A DNA stretch of 64,000 nt from assembly GCA_016191435.1 (NCBI GenBank), contig JACPOQ010000032.1, positions 310,001-374,000 on the forward strand. The letters are read 5' to 3'. Each line of letters starts with the position of its first letter. The stretch's first letter is position 1. This DNA comes from Chloroflexota bacterium (lineage in GTDB: Bacteria > Chloroflexota > Dehalococcoidia > Tepidiformales > Tepidiformaceae). This document shows positions 14,963 to 24,081 of this stretch, piece by piece. A program made the translations under genes and the position numbers. The notes under the pieces are model-generated. The model saw only the letters and a list, made by a program, of their open reading frames with translations. It had not been told where the DNA came from and did no database searches.

Positions 14963-16897
14963 ATGCCCGCCTCCACCATCTCTGAGAAGCTGCGGAAGCA
15001 GCTCGCGGCGCTGCCGGCCCGCCCCGGCGTATACATCATGCGCAACGCCAAAGGCGAGGTTATCTACGTGGGCAAAGCGGCGAAGCTGAAGGATCGGGTG
15101 CGATCGTACTTCGGTTCGCCGCACATGATGGAACCGAAGACGCGGGCGCTGCGGGAGCACATCGACGACTTCGAGTACATCGTGGTGGGGAACGCCGGCG
15201 AGGCGCTGATCCTCGAGGCAACGATGATCAAGCGCCACCAGCCGTTCTTCAACATCCGGTTGAAGGACGACAAGCGTTACCCGTACCTGAAAGTCGATAT
15301 CCAGAACCCATGGCCACGGGTGTACATCACCCGGCGCATCGAAAAGGACGGGGCGCGGTACTTCGGGCCATACGCGAGCGCGGGTTCGGTGCGGGCGACG
15401 CTGGACCTGACGAAGAAGCTGTTCCCCTGGCGATCGTGCACGAAAGAGATAACGGGCCGGGATGCGCGGCCGTGCCTCGATTTCTACATCAAGCGCTGTA
15501 TCGCACCGTGCACGGGGTTTTGCACGAAAGAGGAGTACGACGAGGTCATCGAGGACGTGATCCTGTTCCTCGAAGGGAAGTCCGACGACGTCCTCCGGCG
15601 GCTGCGGAAGCAGATGGAGGACGCGGCGGAGCGCATGGAGTTCGAACGCGCGGCGATCCTGCGCGACCAACTGCGAGCGATCGAGCGCACGGTCGAGCGG
15701 CAGATGGTCTCCACTACCCGTAACGAGGACATGGACGTGTTCGGCATGGCGCGCGACGGTGACCAGGCATGCATGCAGGTGTTCTTCATCCGCGGCACGC
15801 AGATGATCGGGCGGGACACGTTCGCGCTCGAAGGCACGCGGGATGAACCCGAGGGGGCCGTGCTCCTGAACTTCCTGCTGCAGTACTACGAAGGCGCGCA
15901 GTACATCCCGAAGCTGGTAGCCGTGCCGGCCGATGTTGAGGACCGCGACACGCTGGAGGCACTGCTGACAGAGAAGCGCGGCTCGAACGTGGAGGTGCGG
16001 GTGCCGGAGCGCGGCGAGAAGCGGAAGCTCGTCGAACTGGCCGGCGACAATGCGAAGGAAGCGCTGGACATGATGCGCATCCGCTGGATGGCGGACACGA
16101 ACAAGACGCAGCAGGCGCTGGAGCAGCTCCAGGAGGAGCTGTCGCTGCCGGGGCCGCCGAAGCGCATCGAGTGCTACGACAACTCGAACATCCAGGGTAC
16201 GAACCCGGTCTCGAGCATGGTGGTGTTCGTGGATGGCAAGCCTGCGAACAACCAGTACCGGCGATTCAAAGTGAGGACCGTCGTGGGGGCGGACGACTTC
16301 GCGACCATGGCGGAAATCATGCGGCGGCGGTTCCGGAATGCCCACCGGCCGGAGGCGGGGGAACCGCTGGTCGTCACCGAGGCGGGCGCCGTGGAGGAAG
16401 TGGCGGCGGAGCCGCAAGGGCAGCCGGCGGAGCTTGAGACGCCGATGCCGCAGCGCCCCGCGGATGCATGGGACCTGCCGGACCTCGTGATTATCGACGG
16501 CGGGAAGGGACAGCTCGCGGCGGCGGCGCAGGCGATGCGCGAGATGGGCGTCCACCACATCCCGGTCGTCGGGCTGGCGAAGCGCTTCGAAGAGCTGTTC
16601 GTCCCGGACGAAGATGAGCCCGTGGTGCTGCCGCGCGGTTCGGAGGGGCTCTTCATGGTGCAGCGCATCCGCGACGAGGCGCATCGCTTCGCCATCACCT
16701 TCCACCGGCAATTGCGGGCGAAGGGGGCCATCCAATCGGCGTTGGATACGGTGCCGGGGGTTGGCCCGAAGCGAAAGAAGGCGCTGCTAAAGAAATTCGG
16801 CAGCGTAAAGGCGATCCGGGAGGCGAGCATCGAGGACGTGGCCAGCACGGTCGGCTTCACGCGTGCGCTGGCGGAGAAGGTGAAGGAAGCGGTCTGA
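14963..16897 (+). CDS. uvrC: Excinuclease ABC subunit C
   Basis: Makes both incisions in nucleotide excision repair after UvrA/UvrB load on damaged DNA. The 644-residue protein has all expected parts: N-terminal GIY-YIG nuclease (RPGVYIMRNAKGEVIYVGKA at about 15-34), a Cys-containing segment (CTKEITGRDARPCLDFYIKRC), the UVR motif (AAERMEFERAAILRDQL, about 215-232), the RNase H-like nuclease with ECYDNSNIQG and VIIDGGKGQ, and a helix-hairpin-helix end (VPGVGPKRKKALLKKFGS). Translation appears leaderless. Confidence 0.98.
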   Translation: MPASTISEKLRKQLAALPARPGVYIMRNAKGEVIYVGKAAKLKDRVRSYFGSPHMMEPKTRALREHIDDFEYIVVGNAGEALILEATMIKRHQPFFNIRLKDDKRYPYLKVDIQNPWPRVYITRRIEKDGARYFGPYASAGSVRATLDLTKKLFPWRSCTKEITGRDARPCLDFYIKRCIAPCTGFCTKEEYDEVIEDVILFLEGKSDDVLRRLRKQMEDAAERMEFERAAILRDQLRAIERTVERQMVSTTRNEDMDVFGMARDGDQACMQVFFIRGTQMIGRDTFALEGTRDEPEGAVLLNFLLQYYEGAQYIPKLVAVPADVEDRDTLEALLTEKRGSNVEVRVPERGEKRKLVELAGDNAKEALDMMRIRWMADTNKTQQALEQLQEELSLPGPPKRIECYDNSNIQGTNPVSSMVVFVDGKPANNQYRRFKVRTVVGADDFATMAEIMRRRFRNAHRPEAGEPLVVTEAGAVEEVAAEPQGQPAELETPMPQRPADAWDLPDLVIIDGGKGQLAAAAQAMREMGVHHIPVVGLAKRFEELFVPDEDEPVVLPRGSEGLFMVQRIRDEAHRFAITFHRQLRAKGAIQSALDTVPGVGPKRKKALLKKFGSVKAIREASIEDVASTVGFTRALAEKVKEAV

Positions 16898-17083
16898 ACA
16901 CGAGCTGCGCATTCGGCGTAACGGAAAGGGTGGGGCGCTGCCGCCGCAGATGCCAATGGGAGAGAGTTGGGGTTTGGCGGCGGCGCTCCGCATCGCCAGA
17001 GCCGGCTGAACCTGGAGCCAATCGATACCGCGTTGGGTCCCGGCGCCTATGATTGCCTCACTTCCTCCTGGAGTTTCGCCCGC

Positions 17084-17983
17084 ATGGCTCAGATGCCCGC
17101 ACTATCCCTCGCCGCCGTCCCCGGACGCCGCCGCACCACGGTTGAACTGGCCACGGAGATCGAACGGCGCGGGTTCCAGGGCATCTACTGCCCAAGTTTC
17201 GGCGATGCGATGGGCCTCTGCCTCTCGATCGCGGGGGCGACGAAGGAACTGCGGTTCGGAACCTCCATCATGCCGATCTACATGCGGAACGCGTACGACA
17301 TGGCGCAGTCCGCGGCGTATATCCACGAAATCAGCGGCGGCCGCTTTTATCTCGGCATCGGTGTGAGCCACGGCCCCGCGAACGCGCGTCTCGGGGTGCG
17401 GACCGGCAAGCCGCTATCCGACACGCGCGACTACGTGGCGAAGATGCGTGCGAGCGAAAAGGTGGTGGGCGAACTGCCGCCGCTCGTGCTGGCAACGCTC
17501 CGCAAGAAGATGGTCTCGCTGGCGGTGGAGATCGGCGAGGGCGCGGTGTGGGCGAATGCGTCGCGTTCGCACATGGGCGATTCGCTTGCGGGCATCCCGG
17601 CGGGCCGCGCCGACTTCTTCATCGGCGATATGATCCCGACGTGCATCGACGACGACCGCGATGCGGCGGCAAACGTCATGAAGCGCACCCTCACCGGTTA
17701 CGTGTCGCTCCCGAACTACCGCAACTACTGGAAGGAGGCGGGTTACACCGAGGAGATGGAAGCGATCGAACACGCCATCGAAAAGGGCGACCGGGAGTCC
17801 ATCCCCGGCCTGATGTCGGACCGCTGGCTTTCGGATTCGACGCTCTACGGGCCGGTGAAAGATGTGCGCAACGGTCTCGAAGCGTGGTTCGCGGCCGGCG
17901 TCCGGACCCCGATCGTGGTGCCTTCATCGACGAAAGGGGGCCAGCTGAAAGCCTTCGAGGAGATCTTCGCGGCGTTCTCATGA
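17084..17983 (+). CDS. LLM-class F420/flavin-dependent oxidoreductase
   Basis: A 299-residue luciferase-like monooxygenase-family protein, closest in layout to F420-dependent methylene-H4MPT reductase-like enzymes. Recognisable parts are TVELATEIERRGFQGIYCPS, ELRFGTSIMPIY, SGGRFYLGIGVSHG and the late PVKDVRNGLEAWFAAGVRTPI. The ATG was chosen 11 bases after TGGAG; the frame is open upstream without similarity. The stop overlaps the HAD gene (ATGA), so it heads a four-gene run. Whether the cofactor is F420 or FMN cannot be told. Confidence 0.87.
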   Translation: MAQMPALSLAAVPGRRRTTVELATEIERRGFQGIYCPSFGDAMGLCLSIAGATKELRFGTSIMPIYMRNAYDMAQSAAYIHEISGGRFYLGIGVSHGPANARLGVRTGKPLSDTRDYVAKMRASEKVVGELPPLVLATLRKKMVSLAVEIGEGAVWANASRSHMGDSLAGIPAGRADFFIGDMIPTCIDDDRDAAANVMKRTLTGYVSLPNYRNYWKEAGYTEEMEAIEHAIEKGDRESIPGLMSDRWLSDSTLYGPVKDVRNGLEAWFAAGVRTPIVVPSSTKGGQLKAFEEIFAAFS

Positions 17984-18735
17984 TCGACGAACGACGGCCA
18001 CCCTTGCGCGCGATTGTGTTCGACCTCGGCGGGACGCTGGTGCAATGGCCCGATTGGGAGGAGGACTCGCCGCGGCGCTGGGGCCTGGCCCACGACCACC
18101 TCGTCGCCATGGAGGGCGGCCATTGGCCGGCGCGCGAGGCGTTCGTCGCGGCGATGCGTGGGGCGGAGGTCGAACACTGGCGCCGCGTCGAGACCGAGCA
18201 CTGGAGCGGCCCGCCCGCGGGGCTTGTGCTCGACGGCTTCCGCCGCCTCCACATCTCACCGTTCGACGCGGAGGTGATGACGGTGCTCGACGGCTACGCG
18301 CTGGCGGTCGATGGCTGGGCGGAGGTGTTCCCGGACGCGGTGGCCTCACTAACGGCGCTGCGCGGGCGCGGGTTGAAAATCGGCTTGCTTTCGAACACCT
18401 GGTGGGCGGCCGCGTGGCACAACGCGGACCTCGCGGTGCACGGGCTACAGCCGCTCATCGATGAGCTCGTGTACACGTCCGACCTGACTCATTCGAAGCC
18501 ACACCCGGCGGTGTTTCGCGAAGCCGCGCGGCGCCTCGGGGTGAGTCCCGAGGAGTGCTTGATGGTCGGCGACCGGCCGATCGACGACATCCGCGGGGCG
18601 ATTTCGGCCGGCATGCTCGCGGTCTGGCGGCAGAACAACCACGGACACCCATCGCCGGAGGATTTCGCGCCATCCGCGACGATTGCGGAGCTCGCGGACC
18701 TGCCGGGACTGATTGAGGAGCGGGGCTGGGTGTGA
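17980..18735 (+). CDS. HAD-superfamily hydrolase
   Basis: A 251-residue haloacid-dehalogenase-fold hydrolase. Motif I is FDLGGTLV, keeping the nucleophile Asp, with Gly at the second Asp position as in many FDLGGTL proteins. Motif II is LLSNTW, motif III the Lys in HSKPHPAVF, and motif IV is VGDRPIDDIRGA. A cap lies between motifs I and II. The ATG overlaps the upstream stop, and the next gene starts GTGA on its own stop, so it is translationally coupled in the run 17084-19508. Likely a small phosphomonoester phosphatase; substrate unknown. Confidence 0.88.
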   Translation: MIDERRPPLRAIVFDLGGTLVQWPDWEEDSPRRWGLAHDHLVAMEGGHWPAREAFVAAMRGAEVEHWRRVETEHWSGPPAGLVLDGFRRLHISPFDAEVMTVLDGYALAVDGWAEVFPDAVASLTALRGRGLKIGLLSNTWWAAAWHNADLAVHGLQPLIDELVYTSDLTHSKPHPAVFREAARRLGVSPEECLMVGDRPIDDIRGAISAGMLAVWRQNNHGHPSPEDFAPSATIAELADLPGLIEERGWV

Positions 18736-19508
18736 CGCCCTGGGAGTCGCGCTTTCAGCGTGAGCTCGACGTCGCCATCGCGGCGGCACGGGCGGCGGGC
18801 GATGAAGTCGCCCGTATGCGGCGCGAGGGGCTGCGCTACGGCCGCAAAGAGGGGTACGAGCTCGTCTCCGAAGCGGATATCCGCGCCGCGGAGATGTTGC
18901 ATGAAGCCCTGACGGCGCCGTTTCCCGATACCGGCTGGCTCAGCGAGGAGCACACCGACACCGTCGACAGGCTCGGGAATGACCGTGTCTGGATCGTCGA
19001 TCCCATCGACGGGACGCGAGAGTTCCTGCAGGGCATCCCGGAGTACGCCGTTTCGGTCGGGCTGGCGGTCGAAGGGACCCCCGTGCTGGGTGTCGTCTAC
19101 AACCCCGCATCCGGGACGCTCGCGGCAGCAGCCTGTGAGGGCGCGGCCGAGGCAGGCCCCGTGCTGCTGCCCTTGTCTGTCGAGGTGCTCGTCGGGCGCG
19201 GCGAGCACGAGTGGAACGACATCCCGCCGCTGCCGGCGGGCACGCGCGTGACGGGCATGGGGAGCGTCGCCTACCGGCTGGCGATGCTGGCGGGCGGACG
19301 CGGCGACGCCGTCCTCACGGGCTTCGGCCGGAGCGAGTGGGACGTTGCGGCCGGGGCGGCGCTGTGCCTGGCGGCGGGGCTGCGCGTGACCGATGTGCTG
19401 GGCGAGCCATTGCGGTTCAACCAACCGGTTCCGACGGTACGGGGGCTGCTGGTGGCGCACCCTGCCGTCCACGAGCACTTCAATCGCTGGTTCAGGCAAC
19501 TCAAGTAG
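18732..19508 (+). CDS. Inositol-monophosphatase-family phosphatase (CysQ-like)
   Basis: A 258-residue Mg-dependent phosphatase of the FIG superfamily. The metal-binding motifs are intact: EEHTD, WIVDPIDGTREF and WDVAAGAALCLAAGL. Within the family the order of motifs fits inositol monophosphatase, histidinol phosphatase or 3'(2'),5'-bisphosphate nucleotidase (CysQ); sequence alone does not separate them. The start is GTG overlapping the HAD stop. The neighbouring HAD phosphatase suggests both act on phosphorylated small molecules. Confidence 0.87.
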   Translation: MTPWESRFQRELDVAIAAARAAGDEVARMRREGLRYGRKEGYELVSEADIRAAEMLHEALTAPFPDTGWLSEEHTDTVDRLGNDRVWIVDPIDGTREFLQGIPEYAVSVGLAVEGTPVLGVVYNPASGTLAAAACEGAAEAGPVLLPLSVEVLVGRGEHEWNDIPPLPAGTRVTGMGSVAYRLAMLAGGRGDAVLTGFGRSEWDVAAGAALCLAAGLRVTDVLGEPLRFNQPVPTVRGLLVAHPAVHEHFNRWFRQLK

Positions 19509-19567
19509 TGCGGCATCGCGTACGATTCCTCGTGCGGCGCCGCGGGTCCCGCATGAGGAGCAACGGT

Positions 19568-20488
19568 ATGAGTGTGCGCATCGGCCTTGGCGTCGCGGGG
19601 ATGCCCTTCTCCGGCCCCGAAGCGTTCGCGGAGTGGGTGGACCTGTGCGAGGCGAGTCCCCTGGATTCCATCTGGTTCAGCGAACGGCTGGTATCCAGCG
19701 CGCCCACGCTGGAGCCGATGGCCGCGATGGCGTTCGTCGCAGGGCGCACGCGGCGACTGAAGTTTGGGATGAACACCGTCGTCTTGCCCTTCCGCGACCC
19801 CCTCGTACTCGCGAAAGAGTGCGCCACGCTCGACTTCCTGAGCCAGGGCCGCCTGCTACCGGCGTTCGGGGTGGGGAGCGATATCGCGCCGGAGTGGCGG
19901 GCAATCGGCCGAAAGCCTGTCGGCCGCGGCGCGCAATCCGATGAAATGCTCCAGATTATGACCCGGCTGTGGGCCGAGGACTCCGTCACGTACACCGGTC
20001 AGCACTACCGGTACGAGGCGGCGACGATTTCGCCGAAGCCGATGCAACAACCGCTGCCCGTCTGGATCGGCGGGAGCTCTGACGCGGCCATCCGGCGGAC
20101 GGCCACGCTCGGGAGCGGCTGGCTCGCCGGGCTGCAGTCGCCGTCGCAGGTAGCGCCCGTGGTGCGCAAAATCCGCGCGGCGACGGCGGAGTCCGGGCGG
20201 GTGATCGATGACGACCACTATGGCGCGGGGTTCGCGTTCCGCTTCGGCAGTTGGGATGAGCCGGTGGTCGAGCGCAGCGCACGCCAGCTGGCGCGGCTGG
20301 GGCCGGATATCGACGTGAAGGGCTACATGGCGGTCGGCAAGGCGGCGGATATCGCCGCGCGCGCTGCCGAGTTTCGCGACGCAGGGATATCGAAGTTCGT
20401 GCTACGGCCGCTTGGCGAGGACGACGCCGAGATCATGGCGCAGACCCGGATGCTGATCGAAGAAGTGGTGCCGCTGGTGCATACGTAG
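19568..20488 (+). CDS. LLM-class flavin-dependent oxidoreductase, second copy
   Basis: A 306-residue luciferase-like protein. Typical parts are IGLGVAGMPFSGPEAFAEW, LKFGMNTVVLPFRDPLVLAKECATLDFLSQGRL, the PLPVWIGGSSDAAIRR strand and a C-terminal FVLRPLGEDD. It is only distantly similar to the copy at 17084. GAGGAG lies eight bases before the ATG. A 59-base gap follows the IMPase gene, with a TACGAT that may be a separate -10. It ends 11 bases from the convergent tilS gene. Confidence 0.87.
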   Translation: MSVRIGLGVAGMPFSGPEAFAEWVDLCEASPLDSIWFSERLVSSAPTLEPMAAMAFVAGRTRRLKFGMNTVVLPFRDPLVLAKECATLDFLSQGRLLPAFGVGSDIAPEWRAIGRKPVGRGAQSDEMLQIMTRLWAEDSVTYTGQHYRYEAATISPKPMQQPLPVWIGGSSDAAIRRTATLGSGWLAGLQSPSQVAPVVRKIRAATAESGRVIDDDHYGAGFAFRFGSWDEPVVERSARQLARLGPDIDVKGYMAVGKAADIAARAAEFRDAGISKFVLRPLGEDDAEIMAQTRMLIEEVVPLVHT

Positions 20489-20499
20489 GCGCGGGTCCG

Positions 20500-21906
20500 T
20501 CAGCGTGGTAGCTGGAGCCCAGGTCCCTGCGGCTGCGGAGGCGTCGCCTGGCTGACGCGGATTGAGTACAGGTCCGCGTCGGGCGGCCGGTCGGCTTCGA
20601 AGGTCGTGGTCGCAGCGAGGGCGGCGTGGACGGTGTGGGCGTCCGCGATTACGAGCACGCCAATGCGCTCCCAGGCGGGGAGTTTCGCGTTCGCAAGCGC
20701 ATCCGCGACCTTGCGCTCGATGCCGTGGTAGCGGAAGCGATCACCGGGGGCGAGGACGCGCACGCGCAGCACGCCCTGGACCGCGCCGGAGTCGATGGCG
20801 GCGACGGTCGCTCCTGCCGTTGCGGGATGCGGCGACGTGGCGACTTCGACCCGCCACGGCCCGGCGAGCGTGACGCCGGGGATGTTCAACACCTTGCCGT
20901 CGAAGGGCTCGGCGGCGAGCGGCGGGCCGAGGCGTACCTGCCCGCACGACGCCTGCACGGCCAGGTCTCCGAACGCGACGGTACCCGCGCCCGCACGCAG
21001 CACCTGGCGCAGGTTCTCGATGCGCGTGCGGTTCAGTTCGAGCTCCAGGTTGAAGAACGAGGCTTCGCGTTCGAGCACGAGCGTCAGCGCCTCGTTGGGG
21101 AGGACCGCCAGGGCGTCGAGGGCGTAGATGGCGCCCACGGGGCCGCGCTGTCGCGGGACCGCGAGCAACGACTTCCGCTCGATGTCGGCGAAGGCCTCAC
21201 GGGCGCTGGCGGCCAAACCGAGGAGCGAATCGCGCACAGAAGGGTTCACCGCTTCGAGCACGGGCAGCGCCTGGTGGCGGATACGGTTGCGGAGCGGCGC
21301 CAGCTCATCGTTAGACGGGTCCCGCAACGGTTCGATGCCGGCATCCGCGCACACCGCCGCGGTCTCGGCACGCGTGAGCCGCAGGAGGGGCCGCACGAGG
21401 CGCTGGGCGCTGCCACCGGGCAGATCGGTGACGGGCAACATGCCGCGGATGCCGCGCACGCCGCTGCCCCGGAGCACGCGCATCAGCACCGTCTCCACCT
21501 GGTCGTCGGCGGTGTGGCCTGTGGCGACGCAGTCCATGCGTTTTTCGGCGGCGATGAAGCCGAGAAACTGGTAGCGCATCTTGCGGGCGGTCTCTTCGAT
21601 GCCGGCGCGCTGCCGCTGAGCCACCTGCGCCACCTCACCTTCACCGCTCAGGAAGGGCACCCCGAGGCGGGCGCTCAGCTCGCGGACGAAGGCGAGGTCG
21701 TCGCCGGATTGCGGGCGCAGCTTGTGGTCGAAATGTGCAACGGTGACTTCGAAGCCGAAGACCTGGCGCAACCGGAGCAACAGGAGCAGGAGCGCGACAG
21801 AATCGGGGCCGCCGGAAACGGCGGCGAGCACCTGCCTCGTGTGACGAAAAATCTGTTCCGAGGCCGCGAACCGCTCGACCTTGAGGAGGAATGCGTCCTT
21901 CTTCAC
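20500..21906 (-). CDS. tilS: tRNA(Ile)-lysidine synthetase
   Basis: Attaches lysine to C34 of the minor tRNA-Ile(CAU), converting its decoding to AUA. The 468-residue product has the PP-loop SGGPDS at residues 31-36, the following VAHFDHKLRP segment, and the GHTADDQVETVLMR motif of TilS; the C-terminal domain has VLAPGDRFRYHG. The start is GTG four bases after the FtsB-like stop; the open frame extends upstream but overlaps that gene and lacks similarity. No clear Shine-Dalgarno, so coupling to the upstream gene is likely. Confidence 0.95.
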   Translation of the reverse strand: MKKDAFLLKVERFAASEQIFRHTRQVLAAVSGGPDSVALLLLLLRLRQVFGFEVTVAHFDHKLRPQSGDDLAFVRELSARLGVPFLSGEGEVAQVAQRQRAGIEETARKMRYQFLGFIAAEKRMDCVATGHTADDQVETVLMRVLRGSGVRGIRGMLPVTDLPGGSAQRLVRPLLRLTRAETAAVCADAGIEPLRDPSNDELAPLRNRIRHQALPVLEAVNPSVRDSLLGLAASAREAFADIERKSLLAVPRQRGPVGAIYALDALAVLPNEALTLVLEREASFFNLELELNRTRIENLRQVLRAGAGTVAFGDLAVQASCGQVRLGPPLAAEPFDGKVLNIPGVTLAGPWRVEVATSPHPATAGATVAAIDSGAVQGVLRVRVLAPGDRFRYHGIERKVADALANAKLPAWERIGVLVIADAHTVHAALAATTTFEADRPPDADLYSIRVSQATPPQPQGPGLQLPR

Positions 21907-21910
21907 CCGG

Positions 21911-22252
21911 TCAACGCGGGAAGAGCCGTTGCCACCAGTCACCGGTGGGCGCCGTGGGGTCGGGGGCAGCGGGCGGGCTGATGACGGCGAAGCCGACTTC
22001 GCCATCGCGCACGTAGCCGAGTTGGCGGCGGGCTTCCTGCTCGACGTACGCATCGGAGGAGACGTAATCCTTCACGGCCTTGAGGTACGCCTCTTTCTGC
22101 TGGAGTTCAGCGACACCGCGCGCGGTTTGTGCGCGTTCCTGTTCGAACTGGTTGTTTCGAAGTGCGCCCACGGCGGCGGTGTACGCGAAATAGCCCGCCA
22201 ATCCGAGGCAAGCCAGGAACAGCAGTCGCGGACGGCTCTTCACAAACCCCAT
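21911..22252 (-). CDS. FtsB/DivIC-like septum formation protein
   Basis: A 113-residue bitopic membrane protein: short basic N-terminus, a membrane segment at about residues 8-31, then a coiled coil (FEQERAQTARGVAELQQKEAYLKAVKDYV) and an EQEARRQLGYVRDGEVGFAVI ending. This is the layout of FtsB/DivIC proteins, which join FtsL and FtsQ/DivIB at the division site. Linkage to tilS is common for divIC-like genes in other bacteria. The Tyr-Val-Arg-x-Gly-Glu region is the family's best conserved part. Confidence 0.85.
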   Translation of the reverse strand: MGFVKSRPRLLFLACLGLAGYFAYTAAVGALRNNQFEQERAQTARGVAELQQKEAYLKAVKDYVSSDAYVEQEARRQLGYVRDGEVGFAVISPPAAPDPTAPTGDWWQRLFPR

Positions 22253-22283
22253 CTGCTAACGAGTCAAGCTACGCGCCACGGGA

Positions 22284-22898
22284 TCAAGGTTCAAGGGTAT
22301 TGAGATGGCAAATGTCGTTGAGTGCGCGGACCATTACGCGCCCGCCGCGGACGTCGAACGTCGAAATGGAAGCGACATCGGTCGCGAAGGAGCGGAAGGT
22401 GGCCAGGGGCAGGCCCAGCAACCGGCAGATCGCGAGCTTCGTGACGAAATTGTGGGAGACCACCGCGACAGCCGCCTCGTCCAGCGTGAGCAGCTCATCG
22501 ACGAAGGGCGAGAGGCGCGCATCGACGTCGATGATGCGCTCGCCGCCGGGCATGCAGGCGTGCTCGCCGTTGGGGCCGGCCCATTCCTTGAGGAACTCGC
22601 CGTGCTGTTCGCGCATGGCGGCGAAGGTCATGCCCTCGGTGTGGCCAACGTCCATCTCGAGCAGCTCGACCCGCGGTTCAATCGCGATCGCCCGTTCGCC
22701 GCCGACGGCGCGGGCTGTGGCGAGCGCGCGGCCCAGCGGGCTCGAGAAGATGCGCGTGATTGGCTCCGTTGCGAGGCGCGCGCCGACCGCGGCAGCCTGC
22801 TGCTCACCCAGAGGAGTGAGCGGCACGTCCGCGCGGCCGAGTCCCAGCCCATCGCGGTTGTACGCGGTTTGGCCATGCCTGACGAGGTAGACAATCAC
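22284..22898 (-). CDS. Histidine phosphatase family protein
   Basis: A 204-residue phosphoglycerate-mutase-like phosphatase. The catalytic RHG is at residues 7-9 (YLVRHGQTAYN), PLGRALATA carries the second Arg, and the later VVSHNFVTK has the second catalytic His. Members include alpha-ribazole phosphatase, PhoE-like phosphatases and mutases; no vitamin B12 genes adjoin, so the substrate is open. The start is GTG overlapping the GNAT stop (GTGA), so the two are translationally coupled. Confidence 0.9.
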   Translation of the reverse strand: MIVYLVRHGQTAYNRDGLGLGRADVPLTPLGEQQAAAVGARLATEPITRIFSSPLGRALATARAVGGERAIAIEPRVELLEMDVGHTEGMTFAAMREQHGEFLKEWAGPNGEHACMPGGERIIDVDARLSPFVDELLTLDEAAVAVVSHNFVTKLAICRLLGLPLATFRSFATDVASISTFDVRGGRVMVRALNDICHLNTLEP

Positions 22899-23392
22899 CC
22901 GCGCGGCCTCGCCACCACGGGGAGCGGCGCCCAGAGCCGCTGGATGAACGGTGTGAAGCCGACCGAACGCCAGAACTCGGACGCATCCTTGTCGTCTGCG
23001 AGCACGGTCATTTCGAGATGTGTGACGCCTTCCTGCTTTTCGGCCCAGGCCGCCACGGCCTCGAACAGCTTGCGCGCGATGCCGTTCCGGCGGCGGACGG
23101 GCTCGACGTAGAGGTAGCCGATGGTCGCATGACGCTCGGGGACGCGGTCGGGCTGGTTCGCTTCGAGCCCGCCGCTGACGAAGCCGACTACGTGACCGTC
23201 CTCCTCGGCGACGAGCGCGACGGATTCGGGGCGGGCGAGCATGTCGCGGAGGCTGGCCGAGAACTCCGGCTCATCGACGGGAGCGTAGCCGACGCGGTTA
23301 TCGAGGCTTGTGTTATGGGTGCGCACCGCCTCCCAGGCGCGGTAGATGCCCGGGCCATCGGCGGGGGTGGCGGGACGGACGGCGACAGTCAT
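22895..23392 (-). CDS. GNAT-family N-acetyltransferase
   Basis: A 165-residue acetyltransferase. The N-terminal VRPATPADGPGIYRAWEAV, the central ALVAEEDGHVVGFVSG strand, YLYVEPVRRRNGIARKLFEAV (acetyl-CoA pyrophosphate loop) and the late DKDASEFWRSVGF are the four standard GNAT segments. The substrate cannot be read from sequence. The start is the ATG overlapping the DUF2344 stop (ATGA); a start nine codons upstream would lie inside that gene. Confidence 0.9.
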   Translation of the reverse strand: MTVAVRPATPADGPGIYRAWEAVRTHNTSLDNRVGYAPVDEPEFSASLRDMLARPESVALVAEEDGHVVGFVSGGLEANQPDRVPERHATIGYLYVEPVRRRNGIARKLFEAVAAWAEKQEGVTHLEMTVLADDKDASEFWRSVGFTPFIQRLWAPLPVVARPRG

Positions 23393-24081
23393 TCGATGAA
23401 CCTCCCGCGGCGCCTCCACAGGTCTCGCGCCGGCGACACCTCATCCAGGATGAGGGCGGTGCGAGCATAGTTCACGGCATCAGCACCGGGGAAGAGCGCC
23501 GCGGCGAGTTGTTCCGGGCGCGCCATGAAATCGGTGCTTGCCTGCAGCCGGGCCGAAACGCGCACACCGCCATCCAGCGGCTGCGCTGAAAGCGTGGCAA
23601 CGGCCGCGCGCAGGTCGTAGGTACGCTCCTTCTCGCGGCGCTCCTCCGTCCAGGGGAATTCGGGGCGGGCAAGGAAGTCCCCGATGCGGGCACAGGCGTC
23701 ATCCAGGGGGAGGCCCGGCAGGTCGAACGTGTAATCGGCCCAGAGCAGCGCTGATTGCGGCGGAGGGCTCGAAAGCGGGACTTCGGCGACCGACATGAGG
23801 CGCAGATCGCCGCTCGTTTCAGGGCGCAGGCGGCGCTCGAATTCGCCGATATCGACGCGCTCATCGAGGGTGACGTCGACGATCTCGGCCGCGGCGGTGA
23901 AGCCGAGCGGCAGCGGGCCGGCGAAGGCCAGCTTCGGGTGCGGCGTGAACCCCTGCGAGTAGGCCAGCGGCAGTTCGGCGCGGCGGATGGCGCGCTCCCA
24001 ATAGCGCAGGACGTCGAGGTGGGAGATGTAGCGCACGCGTTCGCCCTTGCGAAACCGGACCCGAAACCGCTGAGCGCTCAT
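23389..24081 (-). CDS. TIGR03936/DUF2344-family protein
   Basis: A 230-residue protein of the radical-SAM-linked DUF2344 family. The N-terminal QRFRVRFRKGERVRYISHLD and the AELPLAYSQGFTPHPKLAFAGPLPLGF block are diagnostic. In many bacteria this domain is fused to or next to a radical SAM protein and the ribonuclease G/L21/L27 genes; here it stands without them at the head of the GNAT, histidine phosphatase, FtsB-like, tilS run. Function is not established. The start was set at MSAQRF; upstream codons lack similarity. Confidence 0.88.
   Translation of the reverse strand: MSAQRFRVRFRKGERVRYISHLDVLRYWERAIRRAELPLAYSQGFTPHPKLAFAGPLPLGFTAAAEIVDVTLDERVDIGEFERRLRPETSGDLRLMSVAEVPLSSPPPQSALLWADYTFDLPGLPLDDACARIGDFLARPEFPWTEERREKERTYDLRAAVATLSAQPLDGGVRVSARLQASTDFMARPEQLAAALFPGADAVNYARTALILDEVSPARDLWRRRGRFIE

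Noticed and set aside
14831-16735. 634-codon open frame antisense to uvrC
   Set aside because: Its product is Arg/His/Leu-rich without domain signatures, while uvrC on the other strand is fully conserved.
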